A stretch of DNA of 56,620 nt from Candidatus Moraniibacteriota bacterium (GTDB taxonomy: Bacteria; Patescibacteriota; Minisyncoccia; CAIUEV01; JAHKAQ01), in assembly GCA_014729795.1 (NCBI GenBank), contig WJJI01000028.1:1-56620 (forward strand), written 5' to 3'. Below the pieces are notes generated by a model, which worked only from the letters and a program-made list of their open reading frames with translations, had not been told where the DNA came from and searched no databases. Position numbers and translations under genes: made by a program. Of this stretch, positions 28,132 through 37,055 are shown one piece after another. The stretch's first letter is position 1. Every line of letters starts with the position of its first letter.

Positions 28132-28566
28132 CTAATTAACCTGCGCAAAGTTTATTTTTTCTCCGGCCTTATCTAAATCAACATACAAACCCTTAATTTT
28201 CTTCACTTCAATCTGCTGTTTAATTTTGTTCATGGCTTCTTTAATTTGCTTTAACTGAAACTCTTTTTCTTGTTCAATTGAATCAAATTTTTTTCTTCCG
28301 CCATAAGCTCCGCAATCAGCGTGATTAATTATTATAATCTGCTCAATACAGTGAAGCCGGCTGGAAACTTGCAAACTTTTCTCCACTAAATTGCTCTTGG
28401 GGTCTAATATCTCTTTAGCCGCGCCCGGTACCGCGATAATATCAAAATCATTAATATTATTGGTTTTTAAATATTCAATCACCGGCTCCCAAAACCGAAA
28501 ATCCATACAAAGCACAATCGCGGCTTTACAATGATGAGTTTTTTGGTATTTAAACCTCATGGTCAT
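28132..28566 (-). CDS. beta-carbonic-anhydrase-like zinc protein inside the ATP synthase operon
   Basis: This 144-residue protein has the beta-carbonic anhydrase signature C20-x-D22-x-R24 (CMDFR) and H82-x2-C85 (NHADCG), the expected zinc ligands and Asp/Arg dyad, with AVPGAA between. True beta-CAs are about 200 residues, so it is a minimal version, ending with an amphipathic helix and a short strand (KGLYVDLD). It would interconvert CO2 and bicarbonate, or be a related zinc enzyme. It starts 7 nt after the atpA stop and precedes atpG, so it is co-transcribed with the ATP synthase. Confidence 0.75.
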   Translation of the reverse strand: MTMRFKYQKTHHCKAAIVLCMDFRFWEPVIEYLKTNNINDFDIIAVPGAAKEILDPKSNLVEKSLQVSSRLHCIEQIIIINHADCGAYGGRKKFDSIEQEKEFQLKQIKEAMNKIKQQIEVKKIKGLYVDLDKAGEKINFAQVN

Positions 28567-28573
28567 TTAATTA

Positions 28574-30157
28574 TTATTCTTGATCCCTTTTAACTTTTTT
28601 CTCATACTTCTGATCCTTCTTTTCGCTATCCGCATAAATCTTATCCCGAGCCTCTACCTGATTGGCCGCAAATTCATCTAAGGCCTTGTTTAAATTTTTT
28701 AAAAGCTCATCGCTTAACTGACCGGTTTCTTCAATTTTCTGCATAGTGTCGCTAATTTCTGCTTCCAAAAATTGAATCAGTTTTTCTTCATATTTTTTGA
28801 TCGCCTTTACTTTTATTTCATCAAAATAACCTTCATTTACCGCGTAAACAGTAACCACCTGATGAGCCATTGATATAGGCTCATATTGATCCTGTTTAAT
28901 AATCTCGGTTAAACGTTTGCCTCGATCAATCATCTGTTTGGTTTTTTCATCTAAGTCTGAAGAAAATTCTGCAAAAGCTGCTCTTTCTCGAAACTGCGCC
29001 AAATCCAGCCTCATTTTTCCCGCCACTGATTTAACCGCCTTGGTTTGCGCGGCCGAACCCACTCTGGAAACCGAAAAACCCACGTTAACCGCTGGCCTAA
29101 TGCCTTGATAAAACAAATCCGACTCCAAATAAATCTGCCCATCTGTAATCGAAATTACATTAGTAGGAATATATGCAGAAATATCTCCGGCTTGGGTTTC
29201 AATAATGGGCAAAGCGGTTAAAGAACCCCCGCCTTGATCCTTGCTTAATCTGGCTGCCCGTTCCAACAATCTTGAGTGCAGGTAAAAAATATCGCCAGGA
29301 TAAGCTTCCCTGCCTGGGGGTCTGCGAAGTAATAAAGAAATTTGTCGATAACTCCAAGCATGCTTGCTTAGATCATCATAAACAACTAATACGTCTTTGC
29401 CTTGATCCATAAAATATTCGCCAATCGCGCAACCCGAATAAGGCGCCATATACGAAAAAGATGCCGGTTCCGAAGAACCGGCCAATACCACGGTGGTGTA
29501 TTCCATGGCTCCGCGCTTTTCTAACTCAGCCACGATTTTAGCTACTTTTGATTTTTTCTGACCAATTGCCACATAAATACAGATACAATCCTTACCTTTT
29601 TGATTAATAATTGCATCGATCGCCACCGCGGTTTTTCCGGTTTGACGATCTCCAATAATTAGTTCTCTCTGGCCTCGTCCAATCGGGATCATTAAATCAA
29701 TCGCTTTAATACCTGTTTGCAATGGTTGGTCCACTGATTTTCTTTTCATCACTCCGGGCGCGATTTTCTCAATTGGATAATAATGCTGGGTTTTCACTTC
29801 ATCCTTACCATCCAAACTAAAACCCAAAGGATTAATCACTCTGCCAATCATTTCTTCTCCAACCGGCACTGATAAAATTCGCCCTGTGCTTTTTACCACG
29901 TCTCCTTCCTTAATATTTTCATAATCACCTAAAATCACCGCTCCGATGTTATCTCGATTTAAGTTCAAAGCCACTCCGTAAACATCTTGACCAAAATCCA
30001 ATAATTCCTGGCTCATGGCTTGACTCAAACCGCTTACAGTTGCGATTCCGTCTCCGACTTCAATTACTTTGCCTATTTCTTCGGTTTTAGCTTCGGGTTC
30101 AAACTCGGTAATTTGCTTTTTTAAATATTCAATTATCTGATCCTTTTTTGAAGACAT
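28574..30157 (-). CDS. atpA: F-type ATP synthase alpha subunit
   Basis: This 527-residue non-catalytic nucleotide-binding F1 subunit has P-loop [11 protein letters not shown] (near 170), conserved [27 protein letters not shown] and [15 protein letters not shown]. It forms the alpha3beta3 hexamer. The C-terminus carries an extra charged tail ([17 protein letters not shown]) beyond the usual end. A 114-nt spacer separates it from atpH, larger than its neighbours' spacers and without an obvious hairpin. Confidence 0.98.
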   Translation of the reverse strand: MSSKKDQIIEYLKKQITEFEPEAKTEEIGKVIEVGDGIATVSGLSQAMSQELLDFGQDVYGVALNLNRDNIGAVILGDYENIKEGDVVKSTGRILSVPVGEEMIGRVINPLGFSLDGKDEVKTQHYYPIEKIAPGVMKRKSVDQPLQTGIKAIDLMIPIGRGQRELIIGDRQTGKTAVAIDAIINQKGKDCICIYVAIGQKKSKVAKIVAELEKRGAMEYTTVVLAGSSEPASFSYMAPYSGCAIGEYFMDQGKDVLVVYDDLSKHAWSYRQISLLLRRPPGREAYPGDIFYLHSRLLERAARLSKDQGGGSLTALPIIETQAGDISAYIPTNVISITDGQIYLESDLFYQGIRPAVNVGFSVSRVGSAAQTKAVKSVAGKMRLDLAQFRERAAFAEFSSDLDEKTKQMIDRGKRLTEIIKQDQYEPISMAHQVVTVYAVNEGYFDEIKVKAIKKYEEKLIQFLEAEISDTMQKIEETGQLSDELLKNLNKALDEFAANQVEARDKIYADSEKKDQKYEKKVKRDQE

Positions 30158-30271
30158 AAATATTTTTAAAAATTTATTTGATCTTATTCTGTTAGAAAAA
30201 ATGCTTGTCCCTTATCATACTTAAATCAGTTTCATGGCTTAACTTATCAAATGCGAAAGTTCTGTTTTGGT

Positions 30272-30664
30272 TCAGCCAACCCGTTGCTTAAAACTTGCCA
30301 ATTTACCCTGCACCGAGCCGTCTATTAAATACTCATCGGTTGACAGTCTGGCACCGGCTATTAAAGCCGGGTTCTGCTTTGCTTTAATTACAATCTCTTT
30401 ATCGGGATATTGTTGTTTTAAAAAATCTTTAATCTGCTCGGTTGGATTTATTTCCAAATACTCAAGCAATACCGGCACAGAATATTTTTTGTCACTTTGA
30501 TAAATTTCTTGTATCTGATTGACAATCAAATCAAGATCAAACTGCCGATGATGCTTTTTAAGCAAAGCCACAAATTTAGCCAATATGCTTGGCAATTGCT
30601 CATTCGATGCTCGTTCGGTCGCTTCACACAAAGCTCGGGCGTATTTTTCTACTGCTATGGCCAT
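30272..30664 (-). CDS. atpH: F-type ATP synthase delta subunit, short form
   Basis: This 130-residue peripheral-stalk subunit connects F1 alpha to the b subunits. The N-terminal helix YARALCEATERAS and the C-terminal NPALIAGARLSTDEYLIDGSVQGKLASFKQ are typical of delta, but the protein is about 45 residues shorter than usual, with the loss in the middle. It starts 4 nt after atpF. The assignment rests on both ends and on gene order. Confidence 0.88.
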   Translation of the reverse strand: MAIAVEKYARALCEATERASNEQLPSILAKFVALLKKHHRQFDLDLIVNQIQEIYQSDKKYSVPVLLEYLEINPTEQIKDFLKQQYPDKEIVIKAKQNPALIAGARLSTDEYLIDGSVQGKLASFKQRVG

Positions 30665-30668
30665 CTTT

Positions 30669-31169
30669 TTACCTACGTTTAATTAATTCAAGCAATTCCT
30701 GATTGATTTTTGCTTGATCTTCTTGCTTAATATTTCTCTTGATTATCTTTTTGGAAAGCTCAACTACCAAATTAACGATTTCTTGCCTGGCTTCATTTAC
30801 TAAATTGGCCTTTTCTTCTTGCAGTTCTTTGGCGGTCTTGTCTTTCAATTGCTTGATTTCCTCGCGCGCTTGTTCTTTGGTTTTGTTTTTTTCTTTATCC
30901 GCGTTTTCTTTGGCTTTCTCAATAATCAATAAGGCTTGCTTCTTTGCCTTTTTAAGTGTTTTTTCCACTTGCTGGTCGGTCTTTTCCATTTTAGCACTGA
31001 TTTGTTTTGCTTCTTTTAAGCTTTTTTCAATTTTTTTCCGCCTTTTCTCCAGCATTTTTAAAACCGGACGGTATAAAATTTTCCGCAACAACAATAAAAA
31101 GATAATAAAAGATATAATATTAAATAATATAATCTTAATATCTACACTGAAGAGTTCTAATATTTCCAT
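30669..31169 (-). CDS. atpF: F-type ATP synthase b subunit
   Basis: This 166-residue subunit has one N-terminal membrane helix (about 10-28, IILFNIISFIIFLLLL) and a long charged helical stalk (30-166) rich in K/E/Q with right-handed coiled-coil spacing. It anchors F1 to F0 as the stator. It lies 27 nt after atpE and 4 nt before atpH. Confidence 0.95.
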   Translation of the reverse strand: MEILELFSVDIKIILFNIISFIIFLLLLRKILYRPVLKMLEKRRKKIEKSLKEAKQISAKMEKTDQQVEKTLKKAKKQALLIIEKAKENADKEKNKTKEQAREEIKQLKDKTAKELQEEKANLVNEARQEIVNLVVELSKKIIKRNIKQEDQAKINQELLELIKRR

Positions 31170-31196
31170 GTTAATATATATTTACTCGCTTGCTAA

Positions 31197-31442
31197 TTAC
31201 ATAATAAACGAGAGAATCAATGTAATAATTGCAATTCCTTCGGCAAAAGCCGCTGCAATAATCATTGATACTTGAATTTTCGGGGCCGCTTCTGGATTTC
31301 TGCCAATCGCCTGCATGGCTTTACTGGCGATCATGCCAATTGCTATGGCTGGCGCTACTCCAGCTAAGGCAAACGCGATGCCTTTGGCTAAATATTTTAT
31401 TTGACTCGCTGCTTCTACAGCATTATGAGTTGTCTCTTCCAT
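31197..31442 (-). CDS. atpE: F-type ATP synthase c subunit
   Basis: This 81-residue hairpin membrane protein forms the rotor ring. The polar loop is GRNPEA (47-52) and the ion-carrying glutamate is E68 (AAAFAEGIAI). The residues that coordinate Na+ in known sodium c subunits are missing: the glutamine in helix 1 is isoleucine here (I35), and the residue after E68 is glycine rather than serine. Proton coupling is therefore expected. Two palindromic elements lie immediately upstream. Confidence 0.96.
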   Translation of the reverse strand: MEETTHNAVEAASQIKYLAKGIAFALAGVAPAIAIGMIASKAMQAIGRNPEAAPKIQVSMIIAAAFAEGIAIITLILSFIM

Positions 31443-31471
31443 TGTTTTAATTTATTTAATAATTATTTATA

Positions 31472-31557
31472 GGAATTACGCGTTTGAGGAAATTTTCCAA
31501 AAAACTCGCATGATCGAAAAGATTCAGACTCAAAAAATTTACCAAACGCGTAATTCC
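31472..31557. repeat. palindromic intergenic element, copy D
   Basis: GGAATTACGCGTTTG (31472-31486) and CAAACGCGTAATTCC (31543-31557) are perfect 15-bp inverted repeats bounding 86 bp, with inner A/T-rich arms. It lies in the atpB-atpE spacer, upstream of atpE, so its transcript can form a long hairpin. Confidence 0.78.
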
Positions 31558-31590
31558 AAATTTAAGATCTATTAAAAAACCTAAATTCTT

Positions 31591-31641
31591 AAGAATTACC
31601 TGCTTGCAAAAATTTCAAAATTTATCCAAACGGCTAATTCC
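31591..31641. repeat. palindromic intergenic element, copy E (short)
   Basis: AAGAATTACCTGCTTGCAAA at the left aligns with the reverse complement of TTTATCCAAACGGCTAATTC at the right, an imperfect 51-bp palindrome of the same family as the copy 33 nt away. It lies just downstream of atpB. Confidence 0.55.
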
Positions 31642-31651
31642 TAATTTTAAA

Positions 31652-32422
31652 CTAATGGTGTTCCTCTGTAGCCATCTTAATAAAAACCAAGGTCAAAGTC
31701 GTGAAAATTAGAGCCTGAATGAATCCAACAAACAACTCAAGACCATAAAACGGGATTGGTGTGCCAAAAAGCGGCAAATTTACCCCTGAGACCTTAAAGC
31801 TGGATGTCATTTCGCTAATTATCAAAAGCACTATTCCGCCTCCTAAAATATTACCAAAAAGCCGAAAACTGAAAGTCACGATTCGGGATAATTCACTAAT
31901 AATCTCTATAATTCCGACAAAAAAATCAATGGGCCCTTTTAAATTAATAAATTTACTAAAATAATTAAAAAAACCCAAACTACTAACCCCAAAAAATTGC
32001 ACCAATCCTACCGAAATCAAAGCCCAGCTTAATGTTACGTTTAAATCTGTGTTGATCCCCCGCAGTAAATGAACTTCGTGGCTTTTATGAGCTAACGGGG
32101 CTTGGACATAAATCGGAAACAATTCAATTAAAATTCCAGTCCAATTGCCAATCACAATTATCAAAAAAAAGCTTGTTAACAGTGCGAAATATTTCTTAGT
32201 CTTTTTTTTATCTTGAAATACCGAGTTGTAGTAATTATATAGTCCTTCAAGAATAAGCTCCGCCACATTCTGCATACCGCGCGGCACCGATTGAATATTT
32301 CTGCCAACCAAATAAGCGCCAACAAGAACCATGGCCATCACAACCCAAACCGTGATCATCGTATTTGTAATCGGCAACCCTCCCAATTCAAATACTTTGT
32401 CCGCTGCCAAAGAAATATGCAT
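31652..32422 (-). CDS. atpB: F-type ATP synthase a subunit
   Basis: This 256-residue membrane subunit forms the ion half-channels. The essential arginine is R187 in SFRLFGNILGGG. Five to six membrane helices are visible (about 20-40, 77-100, 130-150, 165-200, 230-250). It is first in the atp gene order and follows the penicillin-binding protein gene by 108 nt. A 209-nt spacer with two palindromic elements separates it from atpE. Confidence 0.96.
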   Translation of the reverse strand: MHISLAADKVFELGGLPITNTMITVWVVMAMVLVGAYLVGRNIQSVPRGMQNVAELILEGLYNYYNSVFQDKKKTKKYFALLTSFFLIIVIGNWTGILIELFPIYVQAPLAHKSHEVHLLRGINTDLNVTLSWALISVGLVQFFGVSSLGFFNYFSKFINLKGPIDFFVGIIEIISELSRIVTFSFRLFGNILGGGIVLLIISEMTSSFKVSGVNLPLFGTPIPFYGLELFVGFIQALIFTTLTLVFIKMATEEHH

Positions 32423-32530
32423 AAATGTTTGCTAATCAAAAATAACCACTTGATATTGTGGTAATATTTATCTTGATTAAAATATATCAAAAAAATCCGA
32501 AAAAGCAAATCAACAATCTTTTGGGCTATA

Positions 32531-34402
32531 TCAATCAATAGGAACGAATCCCTCTGCGCCCTCATCTGAATCCTGCTCCTTGATCCTCTTCAAATCCTCC
32601 TCCTTTAACTCCATTAATTTATTAAACTTTTCCATTTCTTTTTCGTCAATTTCCTCTGTAGGAAAAACATGATAATGGTCAAGTAAAAATTTGTTTAATT
32701 TGCCGGTTACCAAAGCCGAGGAATCAGCCGCAAATCTCACCGCGTTTACTTTATCTAACTTTACTAAAGTTACAAATTTAGGATCTTGAGCTGGCGCAAA
32801 TCCAATAAAGCTATGGATAGTATCATCGGAATATCCATTTCCATCTTGCGCCGGAATTTGCGCTGTTCCGGTTTTACCGCCAATCAAATAACCCGGTACT
32901 TTGGCCTTTTTTCCCCAACCGTTCTCAACTACTGAAATCAACATACTTCTCATGCTTTTGGAAGACTGTTCGCCGATAACCCTTCTGATTACTTCCGAAT
33001 CAACAACAGCTTCTTTTTCTTTATCTTTATGATTATAAATAACCTTTTCAACAATTTGCGGTTTCATCAACTCTCCGCCATTCACAATCGCAGAAAATGC
33101 GGTTACTAATTGAATGGGCGTCACTGAAATCCCTTGTCCAAAAGCCGCGGTCACAAAATTAACCTCTCGATTATAACCTAAATTTCTAATATCCCCTTTA
33201 ACTTCACCCTCTAGTTCAATTCCGGTCTTTTGGCCAAAACCATAATCTTTCAAATATTGATGAAATTTTGCCTGGCCGGCGGTTTTCATTGCCCAAATCG
33301 CTCCGGTATTTAACGACAATTCTAAAAATTCGGTTAGACTTACCGTGCCGTAAACCTTCTCATCGGAATTTTTAATCGTGTATTCATCTACCTTATAGTA
33401 TCCCTTATCCTGATAAGTTGTATTCGGATTAACCAAGCCCAAATTTAAAGGAATTGAAGCGGTTACTGGTTTAAAAATCGAACCGGGTTCATATTGACTA
33501 CTAACACAATTATTCTGAAAAACTCCAATGTCTTCAACTTTGGAAAATTCATTATTGTTATAGGTTGGATAATTGGCCATGGCAAGTACCTTGCCCGTAT
33601 CTGGCTCCATCACCAAAATACTGCCTGAACTGGCCCCATACTTATTAACCGACTCTTCTAGTAAGCTTTCCACATAGTATTGCGCCGTCTGATCTAGAGT
33701 TAAAACCAAATCTGCCCCGTTTTCCGGCTTTTCTAAAATCCGCTGACTCAAAGATATCCAGCGCCCGGTCCCATCCCTTTCAGCGCGAATATAACCTGAC
33801 TCGCCTTCCAATTCATCATTAAACTCTCCTTCTATCCCATATTGACCAACCCTTTCATTCTCTTTATAACCCACAAAACCAATGGTTTGAGCAGCCAATT
33901 GTCCTTCCGGGTAACTTCGCCAGCTTTCCATAACCAAATCAACTCCGGCCATATTTTTTGATTTAATTATATCCGCTTGCTCTTGAGTTATTTTCCGTTT
34001 AATAATCTCGTAATAATCGTTTTCTTTAGTCACCTTTTTTCTTACTTGCTTTTCATCAAGTTCTAATGCTGTGGCTAAGGTTTTAATCACTCCTTCGGTA
34101 TCGCGAATATTTTTTGGCACCACCACCACCGAGGCTTTATCCTCATTAATAGCTACCGGAATTAAGTTATCCTGACCGTCTCTAATATAAATATTGCCGC
34201 GATTAGCACTCAATTGCTCAAAAAATTCATACTGATCGGCAGCCCTGGCTTCAAATTTATCATGCTCTAAAATCTGTAACTTATAAAGTCTGCCCATCAC
34301 CACCCCTGCTATAACAACTACGATTAAAAACAAAAAACTAACCCGCCAATTGCTCTTAACCGGGTTTTCATTGTTTTGAACTGTTTTTCGTTTTCTAGGC
34401 AT
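32531..34402 (-). CDS. ftsI: class B penicillin-binding protein (FtsI/PBP2 type)
   Basis: This 623-residue transpeptidase has one N-terminal membrane helix (about 20-40), a dimerisation domain (LSANRGNIYIRDGQ) and the transpeptidase domain with SxxK in YEPGSIFKPVTA, SxN in LELSLNTGA and KTG in GGKTGTAQIP. It cross-links peptidoglycan and pairs with a SEDS polymerase such as the one at 18144-19235. The E/D-rich tail (EEDLKRIKEQDSDEGAEG) is extra. murG lies 44 nt upstream, a classical division and cell-wall neighbourhood. Confidence 0.93.
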   Translation of the reverse strand: MPRKRKTVQNNENPVKSNWRVSFLFLIVVVIAGVVMGRLYKLQILEHDKFEARAADQYEFFEQLSANRGNIYIRDGQDNLIPVAINEDKASVVVVPKNIRDTEGVIKTLATALELDEKQVRKKVTKENDYYEIIKRKITQEQADIIKSKNMAGVDLVMESWRSYPEGQLAAQTIGFVGYKENERVGQYGIEGEFNDELEGESGYIRAERDGTGRWISLSQRILEKPENGADLVLTLDQTAQYYVESLLEESVNKYGASSGSILVMEPDTGKVLAMANYPTYNNNEFSKVEDIGVFQNNCVSSQYEPGSIFKPVTASIPLNLGLVNPNTTYQDKGYYKVDEYTIKNSDEKVYGTVSLTEFLELSLNTGAIWAMKTAGQAKFHQYLKDYGFGQKTGIELEGEVKGDIRNLGYNREVNFVTAAFGQGISVTPIQLVTAFSAIVNGGELMKPQIVEKVIYNHKDKEKEAVVDSEVIRRVIGEQSSKSMRSMLISVVENGWGKKAKVPGYLIGGKTGTAQIPAQDGNGYSDDTIHSFIGFAPAQDPKFVTLVKLDKVNAVRFAADSSALVTGKLNKFLLDHYHVFPTEEIDEKEMEKFNKLMELKEEDLKRIKEQDSDEGAEGFVPID

Positions 34403-34446
34403 ATCAACAAAATTTAGAATTTACCAAAAAAATTATATAAAAAAAT

Positions 34447-35616
34447 TTATTCAAATAATCCCATACCCTCAACATCATCCACCTCCTGGGCTAAATATAA
34501 AAGCGCGAAAGCTAATTTTTCCGCGGCTTGTGGATAATAGAACTTCTGAACTTTTTTAATCATATTTTGCTTAAGCATGGGATTGGTCAAAATTTCTCGA
34601 ATATTACGTAAAATAATCTCTCGAGTAAAATTATGCTCCTCTAAAACTACCGCTGCGCCTAATTTACCCACGCTATAAGCATTATAAAGCTGATGTTTAT
34701 TGGCCCCGCTTCCTAACGGCACCAAAATTGAAGGCTTACCCACCGCCGCTATTTCGCTAATTGTAATGGCTCCGGCCCGAGAAATAATAATATCCGCCGC
34801 TTGATAAGCATGAATCAGCTCATCCGACATGAACTCAATCGTATGATAATCGGATCTATTCATTTTTATTCCTTGCCGAGCTAGAATTGAACGCACTTTT
34901 TCTCGCTTTCCCATGCCGGTTTGATGAATTATCTGAAAATGCTTTAATAAAACTTTAGCCAAACGAGCCATACGCTCGTTTATTAGCTCAGCCCCTTGGC
35001 TTCCTCCCATAATCAAAATCACCGGTTTTTGATTGGTTAATTTAAAAATCCGCCGAGCCTTTTCAAAGCTACCGCTACGAATATTGGTTCTTACCGGATT
35101 ACCGGTGAAAAAAACCTTTTTTAAGCTAAAGCTTTCCCTTGCTCCTTCAAAGGAAATTGCCACTTTATCGGCTATTTTGCTCATAATTTGATTAGCCTTA
35201 CCCGCAATCGCGTCTGACTCGTGGATTAAAATCGGAATAAAATATACCCTGGCCGCTATCAAAGCCGGAACGCTACCATAACCACCTTTGGAAAAAACCA
35301 CGTCCGGCATAAATAGTAAAACCTGAAATAAACTCTGCAATAGGCCTAAAGGAAAAAACAATATCTCCAAAAAATTTAACACAGAAAAGTAGCGTCGCCA
35401 TTTTGCCGCAAAAATCGCTTTGGTCTTAATCCCGTTTTTCTCCAATATTTGTTTAGAATATTTATTTACCGGTCCAATAAATAAAAACTTGACTTGTCCT
35501 TGTTTAAGTTGATTGATTTTTCTAGCCGTTGACAAAAGCGGATATAAATGCCCCCCAGTTCCGCCGCCAACTAATAAAACTTTGAGTATTTTCATAACTT
35601 TTTGCTTATTTTTCAA
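34447..35616 (-). CDS. murG: undecaprenyl-PP-MurNAc-pentapeptide GlcNAc transferase (MurG)
   Basis: This GT28 glycosyltransferase makes lipid II at the inner membrane face. The N-terminal G-loop is LLVGGGTGGHLYPLL, the acceptor region is DVVFSKGGYGSVPALIAA with HESDA, and the donor-binding half has ILIMGGSQGAELIN and ISRAGAITISEIAAVGKPSILVP. With the first ATG (389 residues) it overlaps ackA by 11 nt. Starting at M8 (35595, MKILKVLLVGGG) would leave a 10-nt gap and fits the family N-terminus better. No SD helps to decide. Confidence 0.95.
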   Translation of the reverse strand: MKNKQKVMKILKVLLVGGGTGGHLYPLLSTARKINQLKQGQVKFLFIGPVNKYSKQILEKNGIKTKAIFAAKWRRYFSVLNFLEILFFPLGLLQSLFQVLLFMPDVVFSKGGYGSVPALIAARVYFIPILIHESDAIAGKANQIMSKIADKVAISFEGARESFSLKKVFFTGNPVRTNIRSGSFEKARRIFKLTNQKPVILIMGGSQGAELINERMARLAKVLLKHFQIIHQTGMGKREKVRSILARQGIKMNRSDYHTIEFMSDELIHAYQAADIIISRAGAITISEIAAVGKPSILVPLGSGANKHQLYNAYSVGKLGAAVVLEEHNFTREIILRNIREILTNPMLKQNMIKKVQKFYYPQAAEKLAFALLYLAQEVDDVEGMGLFE

Positions 35617-36646
35617 AGGCTTGTTTGGCTTTTTGAGCGATTAAAAGCTCCTCGTTGGTTTCAATAGGAAGAATTTTGACCTTGTTTAAAATTTTTAAAT
35701 TCTTCACCGCTCGATTACGCGTTATTGGCATACCCGAACCAACCGATCCGGTAAAAATCACTGCGTCACAACCGTTAAGCACTGCGTAATAAGCGCCTAA
35801 ATATTTTCTGATTCGGTAAATATAAATATCATAAGCTAATTTAATTAAGGGCTTGTCTAAATTTTTTAAAACCTTGAGCATGTCTTTCTGCGCACAAATT
35901 CCAAAAATTCCACTCTCCTGATTCAATAAATTATCGATTTTAGCGGGTTTCCATCCCTTATTCATTAAATCAATTACCAACCCTGGATCAAGATCTCCGC
36001 TACGGGTCATCATGGCCAAGCCCTCCAAAGGAGTAAAGCCCATGCTGGTATCAATAGCCCGCCCGTATCTCGTTGCGGTTATGCTAGCGCCTCCACCTAA
36101 ATGCACCGATATTAATTTTATTTTTTTTAACTCTTTTTTAAGTTCTTTAGCCGCCTGATTACAAACATATTCGTGCGATATTCCATGAAAACCAAAACGC
36201 CGATAGCCGTATTTATCCGCCACCTTTTTATTAATTGCGTATCTCCAAGCAACTTCTGGTAAATCTTGATAAAAGGCCGTGTCAAAAACCGCTACGTTTT
36301 GTGCCTTTGGTAATTGTTTTTGCGTAGCTATAATTCCGGCCAGATTGTGCGGGTTATGAAGCGGCGCAATATTATTCAGTTGCTCTAATTTATCAAGATC
36401 ATTTTTATCAATCACCTCCGGCTTAACAAATTCATTACCTCCATTAACGTAGCGGTGGCCAACAATTTGTATTTGTTTAACTAAACCGCCTATTTCTTCT
36501 ACCGCTTTTTTTAAAGCTTGAGTATGGTCTTTAATTTGACTAAAACCAATCTTGCTTACCCCTCCTTTTTTTATCATTTCAAAACTCCGATTGAACAATT
36601 TATATTTCAAAGTCTGGCTGCCACAATTGATTGCTAAAATATACAT
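35606..36646 (-). CDS. ackA: acetate kinase
   Basis: This 346-residue enzyme converts acetyl phosphate and ADP to acetate and ATP by substrate-level phosphorylation. Signature segments are present: AINCGSQTLKYKLF, the aspartate of VFDTAFY, FGFHGISHEYV, VHLGGGASI, MTRSGDLDPG, VIFTGSVGSG and ETNEELLIA. It is shorter than the typical 400 residues, mainly in loops, with all catalytic motifs intact. With the 2-oxoacid:ferredoxin oxidoreductase subunits at 39434-40286 it suggests fermentative acetate formation. It is divergent from rpsT across 142 nt. Confidence 0.96.
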   Translation of the reverse strand: MYILAINCGSQTLKYKLFNRSFEMIKKGGVSKIGFSQIKDHTQALKKAVEEIGGLVKQIQIVGHRYVNGGNEFVKPEVIDKNDLDKLEQLNNIAPLHNPHNLAGIIATQKQLPKAQNVAVFDTAFYQDLPEVAWRYAINKKVADKYGYRRFGFHGISHEYVCNQAAKELKKELKKIKLISVHLGGGASITATRYGRAIDTSMGFTPLEGLAMMTRSGDLDPGLVIDLMNKGWKPAKIDNLLNQESGIFGICAQKDMLKVLKNLDKPLIKLAYDIYIYRIRKYLGAYYAVLNGCDAVIFTGSVGSGMPITRNRAVKNLKILNKVKILPIETNEELLIAQKAKQAFEK

Positions 36647-36788
36647 TTTTTATTTTAAAAATTAACTCATAAATTTTAAACCAATAATGGATTATCGACT
36701 CCTATGTTGATTTTTATCCTATTTTGTGTTATTAATTAATTCATAATTTTCTTTTAAGAATCCTTATAATAATATCTTAATCAATTTC

Positions 36789-37055
36789 ATGCCAAATACC
36801 AAGTCAGCCAAGAAATTCGTCAAAACCAGTGCCAAAAAAAGAAAAACCAACCAGCGGGCTAAAAATCAAGTCAAACAATTAATCAAACAAACCAAAAATT
36901 ACCTTGCTCAAAACAAACCTGAGCAAGCCGGAAAAAGCTATCAAAAAGCTCAAAAAGCTATTGACAAAGCCTGTCAAAATAAAGTCATCAAGAAAAACAC
37001 CGCGGCTCGTAAAAAAAGTCGTCTGGTAAAAGCTTTAACTAAAAGCCGCCAATAA
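36789..37055 (+). CDS. rpsT: 30S ribosomal protein S20
   Basis: This 88-residue, very K/R/Q-rich helical protein has the S20 pattern (MPNTKSAKKFVKTSAKKRKTN, then AQKAIDKACQNKVIKKNTAARKKSRL). It binds 16S rRNA early in 30S assembly. A TATAAT box lies at 36765-36770, close to the start, and no SD is seen. Its 3' end overlaps the convergent holA gene by 21 bp. Confidence 0.95.
   Translation: MPNTKSAKKFVKTSAKKRKTNQRAKNQVKQLIKQTKNYLAQNKPEQAGKSYQKAQKAIDKACQNKVIKKNTAARKKSRLVKALTKSRQ

Noticed and set aside
30739-31275. 178-codon plus-strand frame, Ser/Phe/Cys-rich
   Set aside because: It is the antisense shadow of atpF and part of atpE; composition reflects reverse reading of K/E/A-rich helices.
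32356-32565. 69-codon minus-strand frame between ftsI and atpB
   Set aside because: Overlaps both real genes out of frame and has no homology I can recognise.
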